From positions 2,108,001 through 2,172,000 of the forward strand of contig OY751488.1 in the NCBI GenBank assembly GCA_963565915.1: 64,000 nt of DNA. Reading direction: 5' to 3'. Below the pieces are notes generated by a model. It saw only the letters and a list, made by a program, of their open reading frames with translations. It was not told the origin of the DNA and ran no database searches. The stretch comes from Entoloma clypeatum. Taxonomy: Eukaryota > Basidiomycota > Agaricomycetes > Agaricales > Entolomataceae. Below are positions 9,665 to 19,746 of this stretch, piece by piece (the first letter of the stretch is position 1; the number at the start of each line of letters is the position of its first letter). Position numbers and translations under genes: made by a program.

Positions 9665-10027
9665 ATGTCCACCGCCACCACCACATCCACTGAAACCAAA
9701 CCCGCCATCACTGCCCTCATGGGTGAAGCCCTCTCCATGAGAGACCAGATCCACGCGCTAGAAGCCTCGCTCGCCGACATCCTGCATCGACAGATGCACA
9801 TCCGCCTCCATTCTTTATCCGACCTCCCCGTCGCACCAACCCCCAAAGAAAAACAAATCCTCGGGAACTACACCTGTACGCTGGTCATTGAAAACCGGCG
9901 CATCCGACTAGCCGTCCGGAGTCTCGAGCTCGCCGTCGCCATCAACGAAGAGCTAATAGACAATTGGAGCCTCAAGGAGAATGGCTCCTGGACAAACAAC
10001 GACGATGCCGGAGGATGGGGACAATGA
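9665..10027 (+). CDS. Family B small accessory ORF (ORF3), B1 copy
   Basis: This is a 120-residue ORF in sense orientation between pol and the purine tract. It starts at ATG 9665 and ends 34 bp before the LTR. The N-terminal 15 residues are Thr/Ser-rich and variable. The rest is well kept among copies: EALSMRDQIHALEASLADIL, HRQMHIRLHSLSDLPVAP, then a leucine-rich helix ending INEELIDNWSLKE and a GWGQ tail. It looks like two amphipathic helices, perhaps a coiled coil; I see no membrane segment, signal peptide or cysteine motif. Open or nearly open versions occur in B2, B3 and B4, so selection at protein level is likely. I do not recognise the family. Confidence 0.65.
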   Translation: MSTATTTSTETKPAITALMGEALSMRDQIHALEASLADILHRQMHIRLHSLSDLPVAPTPKEKQILGNYTCTLVIENRRIRLAVRSLELAVAINEELIDNWSLKENGSWTNNDDAGGWGQ

Positions 10028-10048
10028 CTCTGTGAGGACACAGAGCTT

Positions 10049-10061
10049 GAGGAGGGGAACA
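10049..10061 (+). other. B1 polypurine tract
   Basis: GAGGAGGGGAACA directly abuts the 3' LTR. The same tract precedes the B2, B3 and B4 3' LTRs. Confidence 0.8.
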
Positions 10062-10449
10062 TGTTACGGACTTACCGGTTTGTATGTTACGCACTTTTCC
10101 CTTGCATCGTACCTTCGTTATTTCTTTGACTCATCGGACCACTTATTCATTTACCTTTACTCTACCATTCTCCTTTAGTATACTTTGCTCCCGCGCTGAC
10201 TCACACTCCGCAGTAGGGATTACTCAGTGCGCAGTCGTCTGACTCACTTCGCACTGCCTTTCCGCAGTTACTGACTCATCTGCACTGCCTTCCGCAGCTA
10301 CTGACTCACTCGCTACCGCTCGCAGCCAGTACTATATAAACCCCATGTACCATAGCTACATTCCTTAGATTTAGCAATCACTTTGCTCTTCGCCTTTCCA
10401 CTTCCTGCATACTCTGCCTGAACCTTGGAACGGTTTGTTAAGCATAACA
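10062..10449 (+). repeat. B1 3' LTR
   Basis: This 388-bp LTR matches 3846-4233 with only a few substitutions (for example CGC-to-TGC type changes). It is directly followed by target duplication GACGG. Confidence 0.93.
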
Positions 10450-10454
10450 GACGG

Positions 10455-12682
10455 GCTCAAGGAGTTGAGTCACGCGAACCGAAGCGGAGAGCTGTTCTTG
10501 CAAAAAGACTGGTCGGAGGTTGGTCGGATTGATGTCAACGTAGTCGCTATTTCCCCCTTTAGGGTAGACATCCCAACATCTAGTTAGAGAGTCAGGTTTA
10601 GTTCCCAATCGGCCGGGGCGGAATCGGATGACGAGATTGAACTGGGAAAGGTATTCCGACCATCGGACTTGTCGGCGTGAAAGAACTTTGGTGGTGGCAA
10701 AATACTCGAGATTTTTGTGGTCGGTAACAACGTCAATTGGAGTACCGGAGCCTTCGAGGTAATGGCGCCAAATTTTAAACGCTTTGTAGATGGCAAGAAG
10801 TTCCTTATCGTGGGTGTCATATTTTACCTCAGGGGCCGTAAAGGTGCGGGAATGGAATGTGACAGGGTGGACTTCATTGTCAGAGGTGACGATCAACAAA
10901 ATAGCCGCTAGGGCATAGGCGGATGCATCAGTTTTGACAATTATCGGAGAGTCGGGGATCCAGTGTGTCAGGATCGGAGTGGTGGTAAATGCCTTTTTCA
11001 GGTCATTAAAAGCGGTTCAAGCGTTGTCAGAGAACAGCCAAGTGGCATGTTTCCTGGTTAAACAAGTGAGTGGAATAGTGATGTTGGAATAGAATGGAAT
11101 GAAACGTCGGTAAAAGTTTGCAAAACCTAAAAAGGACTGGACGTCCTTCACTCTGCGCGGTTCAGGCCAATCCTGAATAATCTTGACTTTCGCTTCCGAC
11201 ATTTTGAGTCCGTCGGAAGAAAGGATAAATCCAAGATATTCTACAGTTTCGGCAGAGAAGTCGCACTTGTCGGCGCGGGCGTAAAGACCATGTTGTCGGA
11301 GTTGTCGGAGGACTTCTCGGACATGTTTTTTGTGTTCCTTGGGGTTGTTGCAGTAGATCAGGATGTCGTCGAGGTAAACGGTAATGCAGTTGTCCAGAAG
11401 GTCGGAGAAGATGTCATTCATAAAACGTTGGAAGGCTGCAGGTGCGTTAGACATCCGAATGGCATGACTAACCATTCAAATGATCCATAGCGAGTGTGGA
11501 AAGCAGTTTTCCATTCATCACCTTCAGCGATGCGGACTAGGTGGTATGCGTGTCAGAGGTCTATGGTGGTATAAACACGTGCTTTTCCGGCAGTGGCTAA
11601 GAGGTCGGAGATGAGCGGAAGTGGGTATCAGTCCTTCTTCGTGATTTTGTTCAGGCCTCGGTAGTCGACGCATAGTCAGAGTGATCCATCTTTCTTTCGG
11701 ACGAAGAGGATTGGAGCGCCATGAGGTGAACTTGAAGGTTTAATAAAACCGATATTGAGATGCTCGTCGATGAAGTCTCGGAGGGATCCAAGTTCGGATT
11801 GCGAAAGTGAGTACATTGGACCAATCAGAGGGGAAGTACCTTCCTCCAAATTGATCTTGAGGTCATAAGGTTGGTGGGGTGCAAGGGTGTCGGCTTTTTT
11901 CTTACTGAATACATCAGCAAAATCATGGTATTCCTCGGGTATGCCAGAGAGGTCGGGAGCGTCGTCAGAGACGGACGCGGAATTGGCGGAGATGTCGGAG
12001 AGGTGAACACGGAAAGCATATGCCCCAGGAGCTTTACAAGCATGGAGATATGCGGCTGCATTGACCATGGTAATCTGTGGCGGGTCGGAGGTGTTTGGAG
12101 TGAGCGGATCGGAGGTGCCCATCGGAGAGGGCGGACACTGCAGAGGTGGCAGAGCTGCCTCAGCAGTCGACGTCGGAGTCGGACTCGGAGTGTTGGGTAA
12201 TGTAGAACGGAATAAGATACTGCCCAATACCCAGTCAATCAACGGATTGTAGCGGGTGAGCCAGTTGTGTCCTAGAACCAAATTACAGGATGAATCGAGG
12301 GTTGTCACATAAAACGCGATGGTCAGAAGTTCACCGGAAGGGAATCGGAGAGGAAGATCAATAGATTGCGTGATATAAGTATTTGAAGAACCATCAAAAA
12401 GTTTCAAAACCATAGGTGAAGGAATCAGAGTTGGAGATAAGTTTAAAGAAGAAATAAATCTGGTATCTGCGAAGCAATGTGTAGAACCAGAATCAATAAG
12501 AGTCTTTATCGGAAGAGAATCGGAAAAGGTCGGAGATATCAAGGAAAAGGTCGGAGATATCAAATCAAGACATAGAGAGTTCGGATTTGAGAGAGCGGAC
12601 ACATTGAGTTGGAGGGTTTCCAAAGGTGCACGAAAGGAGTCAACACAATTCCCAGTATGTGCTGGAATCTGAGGACTGCTTA
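10455..12682 (-). pseudogene. A1 pol, protease - RT - RNase H part
   Basis: This encodes the first part of the polyprotein. Protease motif LIDSGSTHCFADTRF and the partner LVLGHNWLTRYNPLIDW are near 12500-12250. RT follows with [18 protein letters not shown] and YLDDILIY. RNase H has HDKELLAIYKAFKIWRHYLE and TDHKNLEYF. In-frame TGA codons replace expected Arg at RT positions (after FVRKKDGSL, before YPLP, before HAYHL), and a further TGA sits near 11015. One base is missing in the RT segment near 11465. The segment ends at 10455, next to the GACGG duplication made by B1, and continues on the other side of B1 at 3845. Confidence 0.88.
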
Positions 12683-13903
12683 CTATTTTTTTGACTTGGT
12701 CGTCTTCTCCGATTTGTCCTCAGCTTGGGCCGCGCGGGCCTTTGCTTTGGCGTTAGAAGACGATTTCTTCGAGCAGTCGGAAGCCCGATGACCAACGTTG
12801 CCGCAAAACATGCATAAATTATTGTCAAATCGTTGTTGGCGTTCTTGGGGAGTTAATTTCCCATCTTTGCCAAGTTTGTCGGAGAGGGCGGATTTTGGAG
12901 AGGTGGTTGACAATTTTTGTTGTTGCGAGTTGGGTTTAGACAACGAGTTGTTATTGGAGGATGATGAAGCGGGGGTCTGTTTCTTGTTGGATTTGTCGGA
13001 TTTGTCAGATTTCGGAGTAGATTTGTCGGAGGAGCGCGATTTCTCGCGTTGACGTTCCCAGTAGCGGGCATCAATGTTATGGGCCATTATCTTCAACTCG
13101 GCCAGAGTCTTAGGTTTGGGGTAGGTTCCTAAAACATCTTTGATACGTTCCGCTAAACCGGTATAGTACCGATATTGGAGCGCGCCATCATCCCACTGCG
13201 TGCGAGTGGAAAGACATTTGAAGTCCATGTTGTAACGTAGGATCTTCTGATTGTCACGCATCTGAAGGTGATCCAGACTATCCTCTGCTTCTCCAGTCGG
13301 ATCGATAGGTCCAAATTCGGATCGGAGGATGTGCACAAAGGCGGACCAGTCGTCCAACCAGACAGAGTCGTCATCGGACTCTCCCAAGAGGGTGGGCTCA
13401 AACCATTCGAGCGCGGTTCCTCAGAGGTATGACAGAGCGAAACTGACTTTGTTATCATTGTCGTCAAAGGCGGGGTTGTTTCGGAAATATAGTGTGCATT
13501 GAGCGAGGAAACTAGTAAGTTTCTGAGAGTCGGAACCGTCAAAAGTGTCGGGTTCCTTTGATTTCTTTTTCGGAGTCTTCGGAGTCTCTCTACGTCGGAG
13601 CTCCTGCATCATAAGCATAATTGCTTCGGCGAGGTTTGGAGTTTGCTCGCGATGGAAAGGATTGTTATCATAAAAAGGAGAGGTCAGAGATTTAAAAGGA
13701 CGGAATTCTTCAGGAATCGGAGGTCCTTGTGTCTGAGGTGTTCGGAGACGAGGTGTCGGAGATATGGGGTCAGGTTTGGGTGCAGATTCTTCTGCGGGAA
13801 TATCTTGGAACATATGTAGAAATGTCGCCCTGGTGTCCTGCAGGTTTGAAGCTTCCGCTGCTGCTGCTGCTGCACGGGAGTTCTGAGTGGTGCGGGCTGC
13901 CAT
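12683..13903 (-). pseudogene. A1 gag (capsid and zinc knuckle), one nonsense codon
   Basis: This gene would encode the capsid/nucleocapsid protein that packages element RNA in the cytoplasm. The start is ATG at 13901-13903 (MAARTTQNSRAAAAAAEASN). The gag core resembles retrotransposon capsids (SYL.GTALEWFEPTLL, LRSEFGPIDPTGEAEDSLDH). Near the C-terminus is a CCHC knuckle CMFCGNVGHRASDC, then a basic Lys/Ser tail. A TGA at about 13421 splits the frame where CGA (Arg) is expected. The stop TAG (12683-12685) directly follows the heptamer A AAA AAA, so pol is probably made by -1 frameshifting. Confidence 0.85.
12686..12692 (-). other. A1 candidate -1 frameshift site (A AAA AAA)
   Basis: On the minus strand seven A residues sit in the gag phase as A AAA AAA, immediately before the gag TAG. 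Slipping back one base enters the protease frame, which is open across this point and runs into the protease at 12623 and below. A AAA AAA is a standard -1 heptamer. Function is inferred. Confidence 0.6.
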
Positions 13904-13936
13904 AACTGGAATTTGAAATATGGATAAGCGAGTGGC

Positions 13937-13947
13937 AGTTTGAATAT
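13937..13947 (-). other. A1 putative self-priming primer-binding site
   Basis: The minus-strand sequence ATATTCAAACT lies 2 nt inside the 5' LTR. It is complementary over 11 nt to the predicted 5' end of the element's own RNA (14190-14180). Elements of the Tf1/sushi group prime minus-strand DNA this way, using a fold-back of the mRNA rather than a tRNA. I see no better tRNA match but could not search systematically. Confidence 0.65.
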
Positions 13948-13949
13948 AC

Positions 13950-14434
13950 TGTTAAGGACTGATTGACAAAACGTCGGAGCTACATCGGACGTGTCGGAAG
14001 GTCGGAAGGTCGGAGCGCGTGCAATGTAGGGGCAAGGACTTGGCTTCAACTTGTGTGTTGCGCCCTCGCTAATACGTCAGTGTCCTTATTTCGGAAGATC
14101 AGAGGATTGGAGGATCGGAGGTCAGACTCAAGTTAAAAGTCGGAAAGAGGACGGGAGGTGTGATGTCGAATCTAAGTTGATATTCAAACTGAAGCTAATA
14201 CACGATTCTACATAAGTTTAAATACTATGTCGGAGGACGTGTGGCTTCGTCGGAGTCGGATAACGAGTGGCTGTCAGAGATGCTTAACATGGTCGGATGT
14301 AAGTAATGTACGTAGTAATGAGATTCATAACAGTAAGTATGCATAATAAGTATTAGTCAAAATGTTGGAGGTGTTGGAGGTGTTGGAGGTGTCGGGATTG
14401 GTCAGAAATCGTCGGAATTGATCGGAATGTAACA
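13950..14434 (-). repeat. A1 5' LTR
   Basis: This 485-bp LTR is the promoter-bearing copy for A1 transcription on the minus strand. It starts TGTTAAGG and ends GTAACA, directly followed by target duplication AACAC. It holds three GTTGGAGGT units (14364-14390). Confidence 0.93.
14180..14224 (-). promoter_or_regulatory. A1 TATA box and predicted transcript start
   Basis: On the minus strand TATTTAAA occupies 14224-14217. Thirty-four bases downstream, at 14190, begins AGTTTGAATAT, which is the exact complement of the sequence just inside the LTR (13937-13947). The spacing is normal for a TATA-directed start and equals that in family B. The start itself is inferred. Confidence 0.65.
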
Positions 14435-14439
14435 AACAC

Positions 14440-15296
14440 AAGATCCTTCGATTCAACTTCACCACCTATGATGTGCGGCGCAGGACTGATATTGTCAAGC
14501 CGGGGGCATCTTGTTGCAATGTCATGTTACTCGCAGATTACGCAGATGATTCCAACCCTTCAAATTTACATTGCTTTTTGTACGCACTAATACTAGGGGC
14601 ATATCATGCCAATGTGATCTATACAGGGCCAGGAATGCGGGACTATGAGGCCCACCACTTGGAATTTTTGTGGGTGCGATGGTATGAGGTTGTTGATGCA
14701 GGGTTTTCAGCATGGAATAATTCCATGTTGGACTCAGTCCGCTTCCCTCCTATGCACGAGGATGATTCCTTTGGCTTTCTGGATCCGCACAATGTACTGC
14801 GGGGGTGTCATATTCTCCCTGCCTTTGCAAAGGGCAAACAAAAAGAAAACAAGATTGACGTATCACGTTGTGCCAAAGATAGCGGAGACTACAAGCTGTA
14901 TTATGTTGGCCAGTATGTTCAGCAGTGCACTATAAGTTTGACACTGATCTGAATCAAATTGGCAGGTTTTCTGACTGGGATTTGCTCATGCGCTATCATT
15001 GCAGCCTGGGTGTCGGCCATCTTCATACACACCGTTCTAGCTGTATTCCTGACACCTCAAGAAACCTCAATGCTTCAGATGATCTATTTGTGGATCCCAA
15101 ACCACTGCCAGGCAACGTGGATACACATGTTACAGATATGGGTAGCAATGTGTATCACGAATCACATAACACAGAAATGGCCTTGGAAGATCGTGACTTG
15201 GAGGGTTGGGAGGATGTGGAGAGCAATACTTCAGGAGATGATAACCACAAAAGTGACTATGATTCAGAAGACGATTACCAAGGGATATATGAATAA
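14440..15296 (+). pseudogene. Plavaka-like transposase, C-terminal part downstream of the insertion
   Basis: This continues the gene broken at 752. If the retrotransposon and one AACAC copy are ignored, codons join without loss: CIYQH at the left, KILRFNFTTYDVRR at the right. It then shows NVMLLADYADDSNPSNLH, GAYHANVIYTGPGMRDYEA and FLWVRWYEVVD, all hallmarks of the C-terminal part of Plavaka-like proteins. An intron at 14913-14965 (GTATGT...GCAG) joins YYVGQ to FSDWDLLMRYHCSLGVGH. The acidic tail ends with TAA at 15294-15296. Apart from the insertion this part is open, so the gene may have been fairly fresh when hit. It cannot make the full protein now. Confidence 0.7.
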
Positions 15297-15449
15297 TATT
15301 CTGATTTGATACACCAATCTTGGGAGGCTTAACGTCATTTTTCAAACCTACTGATTGGAATGGAGAATGGGACAGGGTTTAAGGGTGTGGAACACTGAAG
15401 CTCTGATCGCTGTCCTCTGTGACACTTCAACACACTCTTGGGTGGAATC

Positions 15450-15883
15450 TGTAAGGGCGACCTTACGATCCAAGACTCAAACTCAGATACTTGCAAGGGA
15501 GATCCGAAGTTTAGATTGAGCAGTCTAATAAGTAATACAACACATACCTTGCAAGGGAGATCCGAAGAGAAAGTTCTAAGGATTTTCCTGCAAGCTAGCT
15601 GCGATAAATAGTAAAATGAGATATGAAATAAGAGATAAAACGAGACACATGAATGATGAGCAATGATCGGGAGTAGCGATGAAGGATGAATGGAAACAAG
15701 ATGAATGATAGTACCTGCGATCCGACGTGCGGAGTAGCGGATGGGGGCGGAGTCGTCAGATGCGGAGAGGCGGATAAGATGTCGGAGACAGCGGATACGA
15801 TCGGAGGACGTCGGAGATGGTGGAATAGAAAGGAAAGGAGGAAAGTAAAGGAAAAGTGAAAAGTGAAAGTGGTTGCCCTTACA
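15450..15883 (-). repeat. Family C 3' LTR
   Basis: This 434-bp LTR begins TGTAAGGG and ends CCCTTACA, a longer terminal inverted match than in A or B. Confidence 0.94.
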
Positions 15884-15895
15884 TCACCCCCCCTT
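15884..15895 (-). other. Family C polypurine tract
   Basis: The minus-strand AAGGGGGGGTGA abuts the 3' LTR and overlaps the last base of the pol stop codon. Confidence 0.7.
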
Positions 15896-18800
15896 CAAGG
15901 CACGGCGTCTCGACGTGTCAGGCGAAACGAGTCGAATATCGCAGCGGAGATCCGACGCGGAGCTCCCGGATGACGTCGGTAGAAGTCGCGGACTAGGCGC
16001 GGAGCGTGGACATTGTCTTCTGCTTCCCAGGAATTCTCTTCGTAGCCATATCCCTTCCATTTGACCAAGAATTGAAGCTTGCCTCGATGCAGTCGGCTGT
16101 CCAAGAGGTTTTCAACATCATACTCCAATTCTTCTCCCACTACCGTCGGAGGCGGAGGAGAGCGGACTTGGCGTCGGAAAGGGTCGTCGGGAACTAGTGA
16201 AAGTTTGACGACATGGAATACTGGGTGAATGCGGGACATGGAAGGGGGAAGGCGAAGTTCGTAGGCATGTGTTCCAACAGGTCGGACCACTGGGAAAGGG
16301 CCTACGTACCGATGTGCAAGTTTTTTTGTGGGTCGGGTGGTTTTGAGGTCCGATGAGTCTAAAAAGACCTTGTCCCCCGGGCGGAATGTCAGAGTGGTGC
16401 TCCGATGCTGGTTGTAGTATCGCGCCATGTCGTCCTTTGCCTTTGTAAGTGCTGCGCGAGCCTCTTCCAGAGCGGACTTCATCCGCTCGCTGAAATCCGC
16501 TACCGCCTCGATTTCCGTCCGCTTCTCGCGAGGTTCGAATCCCATGCGCGGATGGCGGCCGGTGTCAATGTAGAACGGAGTTTGACGTGTCGATGCGTGA
16601 ACATGGTTGTTGTATGCAAATTCAGCCATCGGAAGCCATTCGTCCCAATCGTCTTGACGTTCATTGACGAATAGGCGAAGATATTGTTCCAATCCTTGAT
16701 TGACCCGCTCCGTCTGTCCGTCCGACTGCGGATGGTAGGCTGTCGAGGCAGCAATCTTAATGCCAAGTAGCCTATATAGTTCGCGCGTGAACTTGGCGAC
16801 AAACTGTGGTCCGCGGTCGGAGACAATGGCCTCCGGTAGTCCGTGGAGTTTCCAGACGTTTTGAATATAGGAGCGTGCAGTCCCGAGTGCGGAGATGTCG
16901 GAGTGCGTCGGGATGAAGTGTCCCCGCTTCCCTACTGAGTCCACTACCACCATGATAGCGTCGTAGCCGTGGGCTTCTGGTAGTTCAGTAATGAAGTCAA
17001 CACTGGTTACTTGCCACCGCTCCGTGGGGACCGGTAGTGGATTGAGCTCTCCGGAGGGCGGAGTGCGTCGGACCTTGGTGCGGAGGCATGAGTCGCATGT
17101 CTTGCAATATTGACCTATTAAACGAGACATGTGTGGCCACCAGTAATTGCGCGACACCAGTTCCAAGGTTTTCCACCGTCCCGGATGTCCAGCCACCGGA
17201 GTGTCGTGGTGTTGTGTGAGGATCCGATGACGCAGTTGGGGATTATTAGGAACATAGATACGATCCCTGAAGTAGAGCAAACCTTCCGCTTGCCTCCACT
17301 CCGCACTTCGGACGGACCCCGCTCCGACGGTCGGAAGGGATCTGACGACCTCCGCCACACTATCCTCCAGTAGCCCCTCTCGGATTCCCTGTCGGACCTG
17401 GCAGAGGACGTCACGTTCTTCCCCTTGAACAGTTACCCCACGCATTGCTCGCACTGCAAACAATTCTGGTCGAAGAAGGATGATGTTTTCGTTGTCCCGC
17501 GATCCGTCTCCGTGGTCCGCTCGTCGGGACAAAGCGTCGGACTTGCCCATTGACTTTCCAGGTCGATGGTGCATTTTAAAATCGAAACGAGCGAGGTATA
17601 AGGACCATCTAGCTTGTCGTCGATTTAGTTTTTGAGCTGTCATGAAGTACTCAAGATTTTTGTGGTCCGTCCAAATCTCCACTGTCTTCTCCGCTCCTTC
17701 AAGGAAGTGCCTCCACTCCTCTAATGCGCGGACCACTGCCAACATCTCCTTGTCATAGATCTCGTAGTTGCGTTCCACCGGACTGAGGCTTTTGGAATAG
17801 AATGCGACAGGGTGCCACTTACCGTCCTCTGTTGGTTGGGACAGTACTGTTCCGGTTGCAAAGTCCGAGCTATCCGCTTCTACCCGCCACTCCTTTCGAT
17901 GATCAGCTAAGACCAGGATCGGAGCGGATGTAATCCTCCGCTTCAACTCCGCAAATGCGGACACTTCTCCTTCCTTCCAAGACCAGAGGTGCCCCTTCTT
18001 CGTGAGCTCGAAAAGAGGGCGCGCGATGTCCGAAAACCCTTCAATAAAACGGCGATAGAAGTTAGTGAACCCCAGAAAGGACTGTACTTCTCGGACGTTT
18101 GTCGGAGCAGGCCACTCCGCGACCCCCGCTACTTTCACCGGATCCATCTCTACGCGTCCTTGTTCAATAATAAGGCCTAAGTATTCAATGCGCGTTTGCT
18201 CAAACTCGCATTTCTCTGGTTTTAGATAGAGTTTGTGTTCGCGAAGTTGTTCCAGTACAATCCGTGTGACCCTCCGATGTTCCGCAAGGGTCTCCGTGAA
18301 GATGAGTATATCGTCAAGGTAAACACAAACTACACCTTCAGTGATAAGGTCCTGAAAGATCTCGTTCATCATAGTCTGGAATGTGGATGGACTATTAGTG
18401 AGGCCGAAGAACATCACCAATGGTTCATAGAGTCCGCGATTGGTCCGAAAAGCGGCCTTCCACTCGTCTCCGGGCTTTATCCGTACATTGTTGTAACCCC
18501 AGCGGATGTCGAGTTTGGTGAAGTATTGAGCGCGTTGAAGTTTATTGATCAGTTCGGATATGAGCGGAAGCGGATACTTGTTTTTGATAGTTTTGGAATT
18601 GAGTGACTGGTAGTCTTGTACAAGACGAAGGGAGCCATCCTTTTTCTTGATATAGAACACCGGAGATGCCATCGGAGACTTGGAAGGGCGGATCCGACCA
18701 GTTGCAAGGTTTTCCTCCAAAAATGCGTCGAGTTCTTTCTGTTCGTTCGGGGCGAGCGGATATACCTTACAACCCGCCAGAGAGGCGTCCGGAACAAGTT

Positions 18801-19221
18801 CAATGGCGTGGTCCCACGTCCGCTCTTCCGGTAAGGTGTCGAAAGAGGTCTTTGAGAATACGTCTTCGAAATCAAACAAGTGGTCTGGTACGGAATCGCG
18901 GAAAGATTTGGGTTTCTGGTTACTGAGGAAGGCCTCCGATAGACGTTGCGAGATATTGGATGAAGCGCGGATGAACTCCGCCTCCGCAGGTACTGTTCCG
19001 ACAAAAAGGCGGTCTCCCTCCTCAAACTCATCCTCTTCCTCATCGTCTTCCGCTAACTCCTCCGTTTCTTCTCCTTCTGTGACATCCTCCACCCATGGGC
19101 CGCGTGGAGCCTCCTCCTCTAGACCGGACGTCGGAGTGGAACCCATCCGACAGGCTCGGATGCGGACTTGTTCGAACTTCCTGAAGTCCAATCTACCTCG
19201 GGGTTGTGTTCTTTGAGCCAA
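15895..19221 (-). CDS. Family C pol (RT, RNase H, integrase, chromodomain)
   Basis: This open frame of about 1108 codons has no stop. An acidic linker (EEEDEFEEGDRLF) precedes RT with SLRLVQDYQSLNSKTIKNKY, MFFGLTNSPSTFQTMM and active-site YLDDILIF. RNase H follows (VEADSSDFATGTVLSQ, TDHKNLEYFM), then the integrase zinc finger (HHDTPVAGHPGRWKT ... CKTCDSCL) and DDE core (VDFITELPEAHGYD, IVSDRGPQFVAKF, YHPQSDGQTERVNQ). The C-terminal chromodomain reads ELEYDVENLLDSRLHRGKLQ and FLVKWKGYGYEENSWEAEDN. It targets chromatin in related chromoviruses. No ATG is needed if the frame is entered by frameshifting. The stop is at 15895-15897, inside the purine tract. Confidence 0.93.
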   Translation of the reverse strand: MAQRTQPRGRLDFRKFEQVRIRACRMGSTPTSGLEEEAPRGPWVEDVTEGEETEELAEDDEEEDEFEEGDRLFVGTVPAEAEFIRASSNISQRLSEAFLSNQKPKSFRDSVPDHLFDFEDVFSKTSFDTLPEERTWDHAIELVPDASLAGCKVYPLAPNEQKELDAFLEENLATGRIRPSKSPMASPVFYIKKKDGSLRLVQDYQSLNSKTIKNKYPLPLISELINKLQRAQYFTKLDIRWGYNNVRIKPGDEWKAAFRTNRGLYEPLVMFFGLTNSPSTFQTMMNEIFQDLITEGVVCVYLDDILIFTETLAEHRRVTRIVLEQLREHKLYLKPEKCEFEQTRIEYLGLIIEQGRVEMDPVKVAGVAEWPAPTNVREVQSFLGFTNFYRRFIEGFSDIARPLFELTKKGHLWSWKEGEVSAFAELKRRITSAPILVLADHRKEWRVEADSSDFATGTVLSQPTEDGKWHPVAFYSKSLSPVERNYEIYDKEMLAVVRALEEWRHFLEGAEKTVEIWTDHKNLEYFMTAQKLNRRQARWSLYLARFDFKMHHRPGKSMGKSDALSRRADHGDGSRDNENIILLRPELFAVRAMRGVTVQGEERDVLCQVRQGIREGLLEDSVAEVVRSLPTVGAGSVRSAEWRQAEGLLYFRDRIYVPNNPQLRHRILTQHHDTPVAGHPGRWKTLELVSRNYWWPHMSRLIGQYCKTCDSCLRTKVRRTPPSGELNPLPVPTERWQVTSVDFITELPEAHGYDAIMVVVDSVGKRGHFIPTHSDISALGTARSYIQNVWKLHGLPEAIVSDRGPQFVAKFTRELYRLLGIKIAASTAYHPQSDGQTERVNQGLEQYLRLFVNERQDDWDEWLPMAEFAYNNHVHASTRQTPFYIDTGRHPRMGFEPREKRTEIEAVADFSERMKSALEEARAALTKAKDDMARYYNQHRSTTLTFRPGDKVFLDSSDLKTTRPTKKLAHRYVGPFPVVRPVGTHAYELRLPPSMSRIHPVFHVVKLSLVPDDPFRRQVRSPPPPTVVGEELEYDVENLLDSRLHRGKLQFLVKWKGYGYEENSWEAEDNVHAPRLVRDFYRRHPGAPRRISAAIFDSFRLTRRDAVP

Positions 19222-19746
19222 GTGAAGCCTAACACGATTTCTTGTTTTCCCAAACTTGTGACTGCAAGCTGGGTCCGTTCCGAGTGATCCCGATAGCGGA
19301 GCACTACGTCCAACACCTCCGTTATTGCTCCGGCCTCATTCGGAGTTCCATCGATGTTGTATACCGGAAATGCACGTTGTAGTTTTCGAGTAGAGAGTCG
19401 GTGTTTCTCGACCAGAGTACGTTCAATAAACGATCCTGTTGCCCCACTGTCGAGTAAGGCCTTTTGTGATAGTATGTCTTTAGTGTCGGTAGTTTCGAGA
19501 ACTATGTCTAGTTCGAGGGAATTGTCGGAGCGAGCGGCTGCGGCGAGAACATATTGTTTTGGAAGCCGCCGCTCCCACTTAGAGAAGCGGATGCGGATAG
19601 GGTTTGCGGAGTTGGGTGCGACTATAGGATCGTTTGCAGGCTTAGAGATGGAGGGTATAGGATCATATTGTTCCATAAATAAGGCAGCATAACGATTTTT
19701 AGTAGACAACGAGGGCACACTGTTCACTCGTTGTGAGGAGGAAAAT
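19119..19746 (-). CDS. Family C protease region of pol
   Basis: This is the aspartic protease entered from gag by a -1 shift. The catalytic motif ALLDSGATGSFIER lies near 19450, and the flap-side motif EIVLGFTWLKEHNPEVDW near 19230-19200. The frame stops at 19119, while RT continues in a further -1 frame that is open from 19221. The crossing falls at DWTSG, where sister families read straight on. A one-base deletion near 19180 is the simplest explanation; a second programmed shift is possible but I see no standard heptamer. If it is a deletion, this otherwise neat copy cannot make a normal polyprotein. Confidence 0.8.

Larger units (their letters stand above)
3846..10449 (+). mobile_element. 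Ty3/gypsy chromovirus, family B copy 1 (B1), inserted in A1
   Basis: This is a full-length LTR element of 6604 bp with equal 388-bp LTRs (3846-4233 and 10062-10449) and a perfect target duplication GACGG (3841-3845, 10450-10454). It sits inside the integrase-proximal part of A1 pol. The order is LTR, primer site, leader and gag, protease, RT, RNase H, integrase, chromodomain, a small extra ORF, purine tract, LTR. Four TGA codons interrupt gag and pol, each where CGA or CGG is found in sister copies. It is complete in layout but coding-dead. Confidence 0.95.
753..14434 (-). mobile_element. Ty3/gypsy chromovirus, family A copy 1 (A1), interrupted by B1
   Basis: This is an LTR retrotransposon transcribed on the minus strand. 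It is bounded by LTRs 753-1264 and 13950-14434 that begin TGTTA and end TAACA, and flanked by a perfect 5-bp duplication AACAC (748-752 and 14435-14439). The order from right to left is LTR, primer site, gag with zinc knuckle, protease, RT, RNase H, [B1 insertion], integrase, chromodomain, an antisense accessory gene, purine tract, LTR. Order and integrase-terminal chromodomain place it in the Ty3/gypsy chromoviruses. Without B1 it would be about 7.1 kb. Gag and pol carry several TGA codons and at least two single-base frameshifts, so this copy is not autonomous. Confidence 0.93.

Noticed and set aside
18680..19216. 178-codon plus-strand open frame
   Set aside because: It lies opposite the coding frame of family C pol and has low-complexity Ser runs that mirror the acidic linker. 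No independent support.
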